A stretch of DNA of 64,000 nt from Vibrio mytili (GCF_000830505.1 NZ_JXOK01000006.1:1-64000), one strand, 5' to 3'. Shown: positions 1 through 7,364, counted from the stretch's first letter. The notes: generated by a model not told the origin, from the letters alone. A program made the numbers and translations.

Positions 1-7
1 AATAAAT

Positions 8-144
8 ATGCCTTTTATGACCTATGAACAGTATTTGCAGCTTTTGAGCATGCCGAAACGCACCATCATGGATGGGTGGCAGAAGGCAAACTTCCTCTTA
101 AAATCAAAGATAGAGCGAAAGAAACACCCATGATCAATATGTGA
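8..144 (+). pseudogene. broken small HTH DNA-binding protein gene
   Basis: The first frame from the ATG at 8 reads MPFMTYEQYLQLLSMPKRT and continues to about base 73. The reading then continues naturally one frame over as WVAEGKLPLKIKDRAKETP and stops at 142-144. Restoring one T in the GAT-GGG context near 73 rejoins the two halves into a short helix-turn-helix protein of the excisionase or phage-regulator kind. The sequence may also end early, since two stops follow the MINM residues. The gene could extend left of the window because no stop is seen upstream. I infer a mobile-element regulator remnant, or a small gene carrying a base-call error; the exact family is not recognised. Confidence 0.4.
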
Positions 145-422
145 TAAAGCCTGATACTCATAGCCAAGCCAAAAATGGCTGGTCGTTGATGATTAAGTCG
201 TAAGTAGTCGAATAAGAATTCGAAGGTATAGCCTTATCCGCTTTTAAAAACTGTTCTACTGAATTGTGGTGGGTGACTGGTTTCGGCCTACCTATTAGAG
301 GTTTTGCTATATCTCTGGTAAACCGTCAAGTGACAGTTTAGTTAAACCCGTAAAACAGTTTTGTCCAAAAACGATTCAACCACCTCCCATTGAATCGTTT
401 CGGATCTGTCAAATACTCATAC
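145..422. other. non-coding stretch at left of island
   Basis: I see no convincing gene here. The stretch is AT-rich. It contains a pair of inverted 9-bp arms (AAAACTGTT near 247 and AACAGTTTT near 355) about 100 bp apart, and the terminator hairpin of the neighbouring minus-strand gene. I looked for type I-F CRISPR repeats and found none. Confidence 0.5.
366..400 (-). terminator. rho-independent terminator of the 423-974 gene
   Basis: An 11-bp perfect stem (AAACGATTCAA at 369-379 with TTGAATCGTTT at 390-400) and a 10-nt loop are followed by a run of T when read on the minus strand. It lies just past the stop of the minus-strand regulator gene. The stem is low in GC, so strength is uncertain. 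Confidence 0.6.
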
Positions 423-974
423 TCAAAGAACTGGATGTTGGATTGCGTTAAGTGCACTAGTCAAAGCGTTTATTTTCCCAAGTGTACTTTCCGAACGTTC
501 CTTCGCCCGAACATAGATCGGCATTAATAGTTCTTTTTTATCCGGGAAACGACTCATCAAACGGCTGTATTCCTGCTCTTCAGCATATGTGACAGACAAT
601 TCACTCTTGTACTGAACACGTTCTTTTTCTAATGCTTCAATGTATTGTTCCGTTTGAACTGTTTGGACACTTTTTTCCTCTTCCAATGACTTGCACTTAT
701 ACCTTTTAACCGTTTTCTTGGAAAAAGAACCTAAATTAAAAGCTTCTGTTTTTATATAAAGCTTTTCTCGGCCTTTACCTAACGTCTTTAAGTAGCCATT
801 AGATACCAGATGGTTGATCTGGCGGTATATGTACTTTCTCGCGTGATTATCATCATCAAACCGATCTTCCGATTGCTGCAGTTCATCCCGCGCCTGTATC
901 ACTGTAAAGCGATCCAAATTTCGATTTATCAAAAGGTTATAAATTGGATGACTGAGCTTTTTGGTTCTTTTCAC
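423..974 (-). CDS. winged-helix transcriptional regulator, VspR-like (tentative)
   Basis: The protein is 183 residues if it starts at the GTG at 974, which has a good GAGGT ribosome site five bases upstream. A TTG at 995 gives a 7-residue longer form with no such site. The N-terminal 70 residues read like a winged-helix DNA-binding domain (HPIYNLLINRNLDRFTV, then KYIYRQINHLVSNGYLK). The C-terminal half is charged and helical, probably a coiled coil. It resembles regulators annotated as VspR in Vibrio islands, but this is from memory and not certain. It is divergent from the xre gene, with two Xre-type palindromes between them, so the two genes are probably co-controlled. It is the first cargo gene next to the transposition operon. 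Confidence 0.6.
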   Translation of the reverse strand: MKRTKKLSHPIYNLLINRNLDRFTVIQARDELQQSEDRFDDDNHARKYIYRQINHLVSNGYLKTLGKGREKLYIKTEAFNLGSFSKKTVKRYKCKSLEEEKSVQTVQTEQYIEALEKERVQYKSELSVTYAEEQEYSRLMSRFPDKKELLMPIYVRAKERSESTLGKINALTSALNAIQHPVL

Positions 975-996
975 TATGACCTCTAAATACCACAAA

Positions 997-1047
997 ACTT
1001 AGGATTGCTAAGTATACAAAAATAAGTAAAACTTAGACAATCTAAGT
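997..1047. promoter_or_regulatory. paired Xre operator palindromes between divergent genes
   Basis: Two 17-bp palindromes share the same arms: ACTTAG-N5-CTAAGT at 997-1013 and again at 1031-1047, 34 bp apart. A further CTAAGT half-site at 1073-1078 covers the xre start codon. A TATAAA at 1058-1063 could be the -10 of xre, with the second operator over its -35. The spacing, symmetry and position in a divergent promoter suggest binding by the adjacent Xre repressor; this is inference. Confidence 0.65.
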
Positions 1048-1076
1048 TATCTATAGGTATAAAAAAGAATGTCTAA

Positions 1077-1385
1077 GTGGAAAACCCGATCCCAGCGAGG
1101 CTCAAAGCAGCGCGTAAAAAAGCCAAAATCACCCAAAAAGATCTTGGGGTAAAAATTGGAATGGAAGAAAGCTCTGCAAGTGGTCGAATGAACCATTACG
1201 AAAAAGGTCGTCATGTCCCTGATATCGGAACATTAACCCGTATGGCTGAAGAGTTGGATGTACCGCTGAATTACTTTTTTTGTAAGGACGAAGTGACGGC
1301 TGAATTGGCTTGTCTGATTGATAAGTTGAGTGATGAAGAGAAGGCGGGGTTGTTGGAAAGCCTGAACGTGAAAAGTAATCGCTAA
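1077..1385 (+). CDS. xre: Xre-family HTH transcriptional repressor
   Basis: This 102-residue protein consists almost entirely of a Cro/C1-type helix-turn-helix domain: IPARLKAARKKAKITQKDLG, then the recognition region around ASGRMNHYEKGRHVPDIGTL and LTRMAEELDVPLNYFF. The start is GTG at 1077, directly after an in-frame stop, and no earlier start is possible. Its last bases overlap the stop of tnsC, which runs the other way, so the two genes converge. Small Xre repressors of this kind are a known component of type I-F3 CRISPR-associated transposons, where they control guide RNA and transposition gene expression. The palindromes just upstream suggest autoregulation. HTH assignment is firm; the CAST role is inferred from context. 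Confidence 0.85.
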   Translation: MENPIPARLKAARKKAKITQKDLGVKIGMEESSASGRMNHYEKGRHVPDIGTLTRMAEELDVPLNYFFCKDEVTAELACLIDKLSDEEKAGLLESLNVKSNR

Positions 1386-2473
1386 GCTCTAAGCCCATTT
1401 TTGCTCAATAGCATGCTCAACGGAATGGCATCAGTAAAGCGAGGGGCAAGTATTTTATCTTCAGTGGTCATTGCATTTAGGTTGTAAGCAGAACCAGAGT
1501 CAATTTGATGAAGACTAAGCTCGTCTAAAGGACGATCAAAAGGGTTATCCAGGTAGGGGAACTTAAATGCAAAAGTGCGTGACAATATTGCTTTGTCGAT
1601 CGTATCCGCATTCTCGTTGAAACTCACAAGTAGCGCATCTTTCAAGAAGTGTTTTAACGCTCGACACTCTCCTCGACACATTACAAACAAAGGAAATAGC
1701 ACTTCATTCTTTGTAAGCACAGGTGGCTCATCAAAACCCATCCTTGAACTCAAACCCGCGACAAATCTGGCAAAGTGTTTTTTTTGTTCTAAGTCAACCC
1801 CATAAGATGCCGTTCTACTCGAACGCCTGTTGGCTTTCAACAACTTGAAATAATGTACCTTTCTTCTCCAACTTAGCCGCGAGTTCCATTGTGATTCTGT
1901 CGCTATCACATCAGCATAAGGCATACCCACTAACACAAACGAGACTCTTGCTTCTTCACTTATATATTTAAATGTGTTGGCAATAACTTGTCTCTGTTCT
2001 GCGGTTGAAAACTCAACGAGCTCTTGAATTTCATTAACAATAATAAGCTCTACAGATTTACGTTTAAGTTGCTTTACAACAGCTTCACCAAGACCAATTT
2101 CATTACGACGCCGGACACCTCTTCCTCCTGATTTACAATCCAAATCAACCAAAAATTGGGTAAGCGTGTTCTGTTCATTGATACGGCTTGGCACTCTAGT
2201 GCTTAATACTGGCTGCTTCCCCCAAGCTGAACCAGAATGAAAGCGTGACAAGTAGTTATTGATCAAAGCCGTCTTTCCACTTCCGGCCTCACCAGTTAAC
2301 AGAAAAGATTCCGGCTCACCACCAAGGGTATGATTAAAACGAAGTTGATCGAAAATAGAATATATTTCCGTTATCGCGGGATACTCGATAAAGCAAGTTT
2401 CAAAAGATTTTAGCTGCTCAAATTGCTTTGGTGTTAAGTTCAAATTAATACCCTTCAATATCTTCAAAATCAT
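1382..2473 (-). CDS. tnsC: Tn7-like transposition AAA+ ATPase TnsC
   Basis: TnsC is the ATPase that bridges target-site recognition and the TnsAB transposase. This protein has 363 residues, close to the family size. The Walker A motif GEAGSGKT is at about 61-68 and the Walker B region LIIVNEIQE at 143-151, with Asn where many AAA+ proteins have Asp. Arg-rich sensor regions follow (RNSRLSWRR-like segment near 190-205). It starts 29 bp inside the end of tnsB, so the two are translationally coupled. The 3' end overlaps the convergent xre gene. In CRISPR-associated Tn7 elements TnsC is recruited by TniQ-Cascade; neither partner is visible in this window. Confidence 0.92.
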   Translation of the reverse strand: MILKILKGINLNLTPKQFEQLKSFETCFIEYPAITEIYSIFDQLRFNHTLGGEPESFLLTGEAGSGKTALINNYLSRFHSGSAWGKQPVLSTRVPSRINEQNTLTQFLVDLDCKSGGRGVRRRNEIGLGEAVVKQLKRKSVELIIVNEIQELVEFSTAEQRQVIANTFKYISEEARVSFVLVGMPYADVIATESQWNSRLSWRRKVHYFKLLKANRRSSRTASYGVDLEQKKHFARFVAGLSSRMGFDEPPVLTKNEVLFPLFVMCRGECRALKHFLKDALLVSFNENADTIDKAILSRTFAFKFPYLDNPFDRPLDELSLHQIDSGSAYNLNAMTTEDKILAPRFTDAIPLSMLLSKNGLRA

Positions 2474-4322
2474 CGTCTGCTAAGTACTCTGAAGCATCGA
2501 AGACAACCTCAGATTTATGCTTAACCGGAGTCGTATTGATTGAGCTTGGTCCCTCAGAACCCACATCATTAAACTTTGCTAGTTTCGAAGTGTTACCTGT
2601 TTTGGGAAGGTTGGGCTTGCGACTGTTAGCACTACGGAATCTATCAGTTTCTTCCTGAATACGTTTTTTCATATACAGAAATGTATCCGCAAGAGCTTCT
2701 TCATCAGCAAGCTGCTTAGTGTTAAGCCTGCGTACTTTTTGTATGCGTTCGTGTTCAAAAAGTGACAGTCCGTTTGTATATCCGCTGTTGTCTACCGCTG
2801 GAACTTTTATGTACCTCTTCTCTGATTCTAGGTAAACATGAATGTAGCTGATATCGGAAGGGTCTGTTTTGGTCTTAACAAAGAGCTTTTTACCATTGTT
2901 AGATGTGCAATATTTCCGGTATTCAATTAGCTCGGCGGACTGATAACGTAAGTTATGAAGCCTGATCCCTGCAACTCCAATGCTTCTGTGTCTGAGTAAT
3001 CCTAACTCTACTCTGAGTTGCTCCTTCTCTGTACCGTCATAGTAAGACGGAGTCCATTTCGATTGGTTCCACTTGTGGTATGGAATCTCACGCTCTCTAG
3101 AATCTGGTGCCATGTGGTAATAATCGACAATCCACTTATGGAGTAATTCAAGAAATATCGATACCCTGACCACCGCATCCTTTTTAGGGTTGTAATCTTG
3201 TAGCTGAGTCGGGTTAGTAAATGTTTTACCAGGCAAAGCATTAATTAACCCTTTATTCATTTGGTCGAACAATTTTTCGATTCCTGACTTTCGCCATGGT
3301 TTAGCGGCTTGGCTGTATTGAATGTCTGACACCAAAGGCCGTAACGAATCTTCCAAGCTTTGACTCCAAAACTCGGCACCATTGTCGACAACCAAACAAT
3401 CAACCTTACCGTGACAAGGCCATTCTTTCTGAATGGATGGATACTTTTCTTTAATCCAGTTCTTATCCAAAAGTGAATTCAACAGTGCCTTTCTAACAGA
3501 GTCAAAGCTAGGCTCTCTAAAGTTGATGCTGCAACCCACGATACATTTACTGAAACGATCATAAAGCATCGTAAGATAGGGACGGCCCAAAGGAATATCT
3601 AACTCATCATCAATCAAAATCACAGGAACGGGGGTATGGTCTATTTCGACAAACTCCATTGGTTTGGTCGCAGCTACCTGCTGACCAACCGATCGAAACT
3701 CCCGATCTGCATACCGTTTACCAAACCTTGCAATCGCTACTTCATAGGGAGGTAAGTCATTTATTCGATTGTAAAAAGCACGTTGGCTAATCAGCTTAAT
3801 TTTTCCTTCGACAATCCCACGATTTATTTGAATCACTCGACTCTTATAATATCGGTAAGCTTCTGCAACACTAAGTCGTTCGCGAGTCAGGTATATGTTC
3901 TTAATTGCTTCATCGATCAAGGGTTGTGAATCCATTTCTTTTTGGCGATTCCCCTTAAAACTATGTTTCGGAATAAGTGCACATGAGTCTTTTCCTGCCT
4001 CAAAGTAGGCTTTCTTCCAATCTGCTAATGTTCGCCAACTTGGGGGAATAAGTTGTAATTCTGATTCAACGAGACTTAAGATTGGATTTAAGTTTTTCTC
4101 GGTCCACCCACCTTTTAAGCGTTTTTCCACAAAAGCAATGACTTTTATACGGCGAAGAACCTCTTTTTGCACCTTGTTGGGCAAGCTATCTATGGTTGAA
4201 GATATTTCAATATGTTCTTGAATTAGCTCTATTGGAGGCAGCTGTGACTCTTCTTCCGAAGCTTTAAACTCATCAAAGAACCCAAATATATTATTGGAAT
4301 CCGATGGCATAGTTAGCACCAA
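2445..4322 (-). CDS. tnsB: Tn7-like DDE transposase TnsB
   Basis: TnsB binds the transposon ends and performs 3'-end cleavage and strand transfer. The 625-residue protein has N-terminal DNA-binding helices, then a retroviral-integrase-type catalytic core. The DDE triad is visible as Asp228 (VEIDHTPV), Asp313 (VVDNGAEF) and Glu349 (SGIEKLFDQMN), with the spacing expected for the Mu/Tn7 family. A beta-barrel-like region and a basic C-terminus, which would contact TnsC, follow. It overlaps tnsA by 10 bp and tnsC by 29 bp, so all three form one operon reading away from ffs. The frame is intact, so the transposase should be active. Confidence 0.95.
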   Translation of the reverse strand: MVLTMPSDSNNIFGFFDEFKASEEESQLPPIELIQEHIEISSTIDSLPNKVQKEVLRRIKVIAFVEKRLKGGWTEKNLNPILSLVESELQLIPPSWRTLADWKKAYFEAGKDSCALIPKHSFKGNRQKEMDSQPLIDEAIKNIYLTRERLSVAEAYRYYKSRVIQINRGIVEGKIKLISQRAFYNRINDLPPYEVAIARFGKRYADREFRSVGQQVAATKPMEFVEIDHTPVPVILIDDELDIPLGRPYLTMLYDRFSKCIVGCSINFREPSFDSVRKALLNSLLDKNWIKEKYPSIQKEWPCHGKVDCLVVDNGAEFWSQSLEDSLRPLVSDIQYSQAAKPWRKSGIEKLFDQMNKGLINALPGKTFTNPTQLQDYNPKKDAVVRVSIFLELLHKWIVDYYHMAPDSREREIPYHKWNQSKWTPSYYDGTEKEQLRVELGLLRHRSIGVAGIRLHNLRYQSAELIEYRKYCTSNNGKKLFVKTKTDPSDISYIHVYLESEKRYIKVPAVDNSGYTNGLSLFEHERIQKVRRLNTKQLADEEALADTFLYMKKRIQEETDRFRSANSRKPNLPKTGNTSKLAKFNDVGSEGPSSINTTPVKHKSEVVFDASEYLADDDFEDIEGY

Positions 4323-4936
4323 ACGTAAGTTTCGAGGCCAAATCCAATATTGCTGGGGTCTGCTTTAACTTGCCCCGCAGAGATCCAAGGCAGAGTGGAG
4401 ATAAGCGTGTCTTGCTCTGATAGACCGAAATACAAAGACACCTCTTGCAACTTCACCATTTGCTTTCGTTGAATAAACGCTAAAACTAGCTTTTGAAATT
4501 CGGTCACTGTGCGCAATCCAGAATAGCGGTGTAGCAACTTAAAGTTGTCTAACGTTGGCCCCATTCTAATTTGTTTCTCAGTAACCAAAACTAAGCGTCT
4601 ATTGAACTCATTCAACGCAACTCTTTGCTTCTCTTCAAAACGCTCCCTGAAAGCGGGTTTTAAGATCTGACTAGAATGTTTTACCTCGAAAAATGTTGAT
4701 TGTTCCTTGTGATCCGTTACTAAAAAATCTGGAGTATATCGGCACTTACGATTATTGAATTGATAGTGGAAGCCAAAAGGTTGGGAAGTGAAGCTTTTGA
4801 TGTTTGCGTTGTATTCTAGGTGAAAGCAGAAATCGAATTCCAGAATGGAGAGAGTGCGAACAACTGCGTCGTTCTTCAAACTCATAAACTTGCAGATGTT
4901 GTGTACGTGAGAAGAATTTTTGGTTTGGTCGAACAT
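4313..4936 (-). CDS. tnsA: Tn7-like endonuclease TnsA
   Basis: TnsA cuts the 5' ends of the transposon so that it moves by cut-and-paste. At 207 residues it is near the size of the type I-F3 proteins. The PD-(D/E)XK-type catalytic residues are visible as Glu33 (ILEFDF), Asp70 (YTPDF) and Glu84/Lys86 (FFEVKH). A winged-helix C-terminal domain that would contact TnsB and TnsC follows. The ATG at 4936 is used because the N-terminal stretch HVHNICKFMSLKN looks conserved with family members. Only about 30 bp separate the start from the predicted transposon end, which means TnsB sites must overlap the promoter and early coding region. Confidence 0.92.
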   Translation of the reverse strand: MFDQTKNSSHVHNICKFMSLKNDAVVRTLSILEFDFCFHLEYNANIKSFTSQPFGFHYQFNNRKCRYTPDFLVTDHKEQSTFFEVKHSSQILKPAFRERFEEKQRVALNEFNRRLVLVTEKQIRMGPTLDNFKLLHRYSGLRTVTEFQKLVLAFIQRKQMVKLQEVSLYFGLSEQDTLISTLPWISAGQVKADPSNIGFGLETYVWC

Positions 4937-4947
4937 AGTGTGAGAAC

Positions 4948-4971
4948 TTTTGTTGTAAACCTACAACAAAA
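4948..4971. mobile_element. predicted right end of the Tn7-like transposon
   Basis: A perfect 10-bp inverted repeat (TTTTGTTGTA, AACC, TACAACAAAA) lies between tnsA and ffs. Read from ffs inward, the minus strand shows TGTTGTAG beginning at 4968. This fits the 5'-TGT termini of Tn7-like elements and the TGTTG start I recall for type I-F3 transposons. If 4968 is the last transposon base, the adjacent 5 bp AAAAA (4969-4973) would be the target-site duplication. The partner end is not in this window, so the boundary is a prediction. Confidence 0.5.
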
Positions 4972-5004
4972 AATAGACTATGAAGACTTATGCTGCAAAT
5001 ATGC

Positions 5005-5044
5005 AAAAAAGCCTGCAATTTATGCGAACATATATTGCAGGCTT
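5005..5044 (-). terminator. ffs rho-independent terminator
   Basis: An 11-bp perfect stem (AAGCCTGCAAT at 5009-5019 pairing with 5034-5044) is followed on the minus strand by six T residues (5010-5005). It sits 6 bp past the 3' end of ffs. It lies on the chromosomal side of the predicted transposon end, so ffs kept its terminator after insertion. Confidence 0.85.
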
Positions 5045-5050
5045 CATAAT

Positions 5051-5157
5051 GGGTGGGACCCCAGCCACATCCCGGCACACAAGTCACTCGCTGCGGCTGC
5101 TTCCTTCCGGACCTGACCGAGTTCACGAGCTATTGTTGCGAGAGGACCAGAGCCCCA
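5051..5157 (-). ncRNA. ffs: signal recognition particle RNA (4.5S RNA)
   Basis: The minus strand carries the small bacterial SRP RNA of about 107 nt. The conserved apical Ffh-binding loop is clear: GGTCAGGTCCGGAAGGAAGC, with the GGAA tetraloop and the internal bulges, and the GTGTGCCGGGATG descending strand. The 5' GGGGCTC and 3' GGTCCCACCC ends pair to close the hairpin. It partners with the Ffh protein in membrane protein targeting. Its 3' flank is a recognised attachment site of Tn7-like, including CRISPR-associated, transposons, and here that flank holds the tnsA end of such an element. The RNA gene itself is intact. Confidence 0.96.
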
Positions 5158-5195
5158 TTATTCTTTGCTGAGGGCTTACCTCAAACGATGGGGCG

Positions 5196-5224
5196 ATTAT
5201 TCAGTATCGGACTTCATATTGCAA
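5196..5224 (-). promoter_or_regulatory. ffs promoter
   Basis: On the minus strand a TTGCAA -35 (5219-5224) and an AATAAT -10 (5196-5201) are separated by 17 bp. A GC-rich discriminator (CGCCCC) follows, as in growth-rate-controlled stable RNA promoters. The predicted start lies about 30 nt before the mature RNA, in keeping with a 5' leader that is processed. Confidence 0.6.
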
Positions 5225-5292
5225 GGGTAAAAAACTCGAATTTGAATTTTTCTCAATCGTTTGCACAAAACTCGATCAATTTAGACCTAGGA

Positions 5293-6036
5293 CTATAGCT
5301 CGGCTTGCTCATCATCAATGCGCAAGATGTAATCGGTCATCCAAGCGGTACCAAGCAAACATATCCACACCACAAATATCGGACTTGGAACGTCGACACT
5401 TGGATTCACGACCAATGACGCAAATCCGACGGTTGGTAGTGTCCAACACAACAATTTACTCCATTGAACCGACTCCTTCATCTTGGTCAACGCTTCCATT
5501 GAAGCAAGCATTCCAACTAAACCCAGAGAAACGAACACCGCATGATGTAGCCCCGCGATCCACAACGGCAACAATAACAGTAACGGCCACCAGCTGTGTG
5601 TGCCTGTATTTTTCCAATGTGTGACTGACCACCATATAGCAATCACCGCTAACGCTTGTACCGCGGTTACGCTTGCCAAACCACCCAGCTTACCGCCTTG
5701 CTGAGTAACCATAATCCCGACTAGCAACGTCAAAGCAATTAGGCTCGTGGTAAGCAACACGCCAATTGAGCTTCGGTGTGAAAACACCACTCTTAATAAT
5801 GGAAATAAAATGAGAATCGCAATAGACAACGTGATGGGCTGTGTGGAGAGCGTGGCCCCAAACGCCATCATCGCACCAAGTAAGACTACGCCTGCTACCC
5901 CTCCCTGAGGAAGTACCCACAATGCAGGCACCATGAGCACGAGAACAGGAAGCTCTCCCTCACTTAAGCTCATCACTCTGGCGCATACAACCGCGAGCAA
6001 TGTGGTAACAATAAATTGAACTGTCGATAAAATCAT
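5293..6036 (-). CDS. uncharacterised polytopic membrane protein
   Basis: I do not recognise this family. From the ATG at 6036, which has an excellent GGAGG site six bases upstream, the product has 247 residues. A longer in-frame reading to 6237 lacks such a site. The protein is nearly all hydrophobic, with roughly eight to nine candidate membrane segments and short charged loops (for example LRVVFSHRSSIG). It ends with an acidic tail, RIDDEQAEL. There are no signature catalytic motifs. It stands alone on the minus strand between ffs and the divergent atl gene. An inner-membrane location is a safe inference; substrate and role are unknown. Confidence 0.7.
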   Translation of the reverse strand: MILSTVQFIVTTLLAVVCARVMSLSEGELPVLVLMVPALWVLPQGGVAGVVLLGAMMAFGATLSTQPITLSIAILILFPLLRVVFSHRSSIGVLLTTSLIALTLLVGIMVTQQGGKLGGLASVTAVQALAVIAIWWSVTHWKNTGTHSWWPLLLLLPLWIAGLHHAVFVSLGLVGMLASMEALTKMKESVQWSKLLCWTLPTVGFASLVVNPSVDVPSPIFVVWICLLGTAWMTDYILRIDDEQAEL

Positions 6037-6318
6037 AGCGCCTCCTGCTTCCCCACCTGATTGAGAACTCAACAGCCAACAAGACAGTACAGTAAGGCTG
6101 TTGAATGGGTCTAGATTCAAAATTACGTTCGTTTTGTTTTTCCTCGTTACTCTAGTCACTGCAAGAGTAAGAGCGAGCCTGACAAAAGTGTTGAGCGACG
6201 TCACGAGTAACGACCAATAAAAATTGGGAAAAAACAAAGCGTCTGTATTACCATTCCTTGGTAATGCACTTAGGTCTGTTGACCTTTAAGATAAACAGTG
6301 TCTAAGGACTCCTTTAGT

Positions 6319-6621
6319 ATGGACCAATTTTTGCCACAAATCTTTGCTGTGATTCACCAAATTCCGTTCGGCAAGGTCTCAACTTACGGTGAAATCGCTA
6401 AAATGGCGGGGTATCCGGGTTATGCAAGGCATGTGGGTAAAGCATTAGGTAATTTGCCTGAGGGCAGCAAACTTCCTTGGTTTAGGGTAATTAACAGTCA
6501 AGGCGCTATATCATTAAAAGGGAGCGACAAAGACAGGCAAATACGCAAACTAGAAGCGGAAGGAATTGAAGTCTCGGAAGTAGGAAAGATATCGCTCAGA
6601 AAATACAAATGGCAGCCTTAA
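6319..6621 (+). CDS. atl: alkyltransferase-like DNA repair protein (Atl/YbaZ)
   Basis: The 100-residue protein is the DNA-binding domain of O6-alkylguanine-DNA alkyltransferases (GKVSTYGEIAKMAGYPGYARHVGKALG). The active-site PCHRV is replaced by PWFRV, with Trp in place of the acceptor Cys. Alkyltransferase-like proteins therefore cannot remove the alkyl group. They bind O6-alkylguanine lesions and hand them to nucleotide excision repair. The ATG at 6319 has AAGGA eleven bases upstream; a GTG at 6298 would add seven residues with a weaker site. The E. coli order ffs-ybaZ-ybaY-tesB is preserved here, which supports the assignment. Confidence 0.9.
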   Translation: MDQFLPQIFAVIHQIPFGKVSTYGEIAKMAGYPGYARHVGKALGNLPEGSKLPWFRVINSQGAISLKGSDKDRQIRKLEAEGIEVSEVGKISLRKYKWQP

Positions 6622-6671
6622 CGTGACTGCCATCTATTTATTTTGTTTTGGCGTAACTTGTCTTCGTTGTA

Positions 6672-7106
6672 TTAACGAACGCCCACCATTCTGATATTTA
6701 GCTCATGAGTTTGCGCTTCATCTGTGATCACTGCGTTATTGGTGTCGCTAATGAATAGAAGTTTACCGTCTACTTCGATACGAGCACGCACGCTGTAGCG
6801 GTGTTTCGCCTGAATGTCATTGCTGTCATAGCTTAGTTGAAAATCAAAAGGCACTTGCTTACCCTTCGTTTCGAACGTTTGCTTGGCCAGTACGGTCGCA
6901 GGAGCATCCGCGAGAGACACATCCTCTAGTACCACGGTTACCACCGCATTATCTGGCAGGGCAATACGCTCACGGTAAGCCACTGTACCTGTAATTGTCT
7001 TCATTGACGCTTCAGCAGATTCCATTTCTGTGGTTTGAGAAGTTTGGCAACCCGCTAACGCAGCACCAAAAAGTAAAGAAGTCACAAGCAGGTAAGTTTT
7101 TTTCAT
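6672..7106 (-). CDS. ybaY: YbaY-family outer-membrane lipoprotein
   Basis: This 144-residue protein starts with a lipoprotein signal (MKKTYLLVTSLLFGAALAGC), with the LAGC lipobox giving a lipidated Cys19. The mature part has the YbaY/YscW-like beta-sandwich pattern: ITGTVAYRERIALPDNAVVT, then ATVLAKQTF, FDFQLSYD and a conserved HRYSVRARIEVDG. The family is sometimes called glycoprotein/polysaccharide-metabolism protein YbaY and is related to type III secretion pilotins; its cellular job is not settled. Residue 20 is Gln, so sorting to the outer membrane is expected. It converges on atl and is probably a single-gene unit. Confidence 0.85.
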   Translation of the reverse strand: MKKTYLLVTSLLFGAALAGCQTSQTTEMESAEASMKTITGTVAYRERIALPDNAVVTVVLEDVSLADAPATVLAKQTFETKGKQVPFDFQLSYDSNDIQAKHRYSVRARIEVDGKLLFISDTNNAVITDEAQTHELNIRMVGVR

Positions 7107-7364
7107 AGATTCCTCTGAAAGGGAAATTAAATCGCGTTAAGTATAGAGCTAGAATTCTAAACTGTCTCCTGATCGAGCGATGATTTAACAGTAGCTTGAC
7201 CAAACGAGAATGAATCAATTCACTGATTTTATTGTGGAATTGTAGGAATTTACTGACCCAACACTTTACCCTTGTAGCCGGAATTGCTTCACACTTTGAT
7301 AAGAAATGGGTTAACTTATCTCATGTACGTCAATGCATATCTGCCTACACCTTGAGGAAATCGA

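Noticed and set aside
142..170. TGTGATAA after the broken HTH gene as a transposon terminus
   Set aside because: No similarity to the right-end sequence at 4948-4971 beyond TGT, and no matching target duplication.
253..300. TGTTCTACTG as the opposite transposon end
   Set aside because: It matches the predicted right end in only about seven of ten bases and is preceded by AAAAC rather than the AAAAA expected as duplicated target. A CAST would also be far longer than 4.7 kb.
241..330. Possible type I-F CRISPR repeat around GTGACTGGTTTCGGCC
   Set aside because: It does not match I-F repeat patterns (GTGACCTGCCG or GTGAACTGCCG types) and has no second copy with 32-nt spacing.
4752..5298. Several reading frames across tnsA, ffs and its flanks
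   Set aside because: They overlap the SRP RNA or tnsA in other frames and have no ribosome sites or recognisable domains.
6319..6621. Active O6-methylguanine methyltransferase
   Set aside because: The acceptor Cys is replaced by Trp (PWFRV), so this is an alkyltransferase-like protein, not a methyltransferase.
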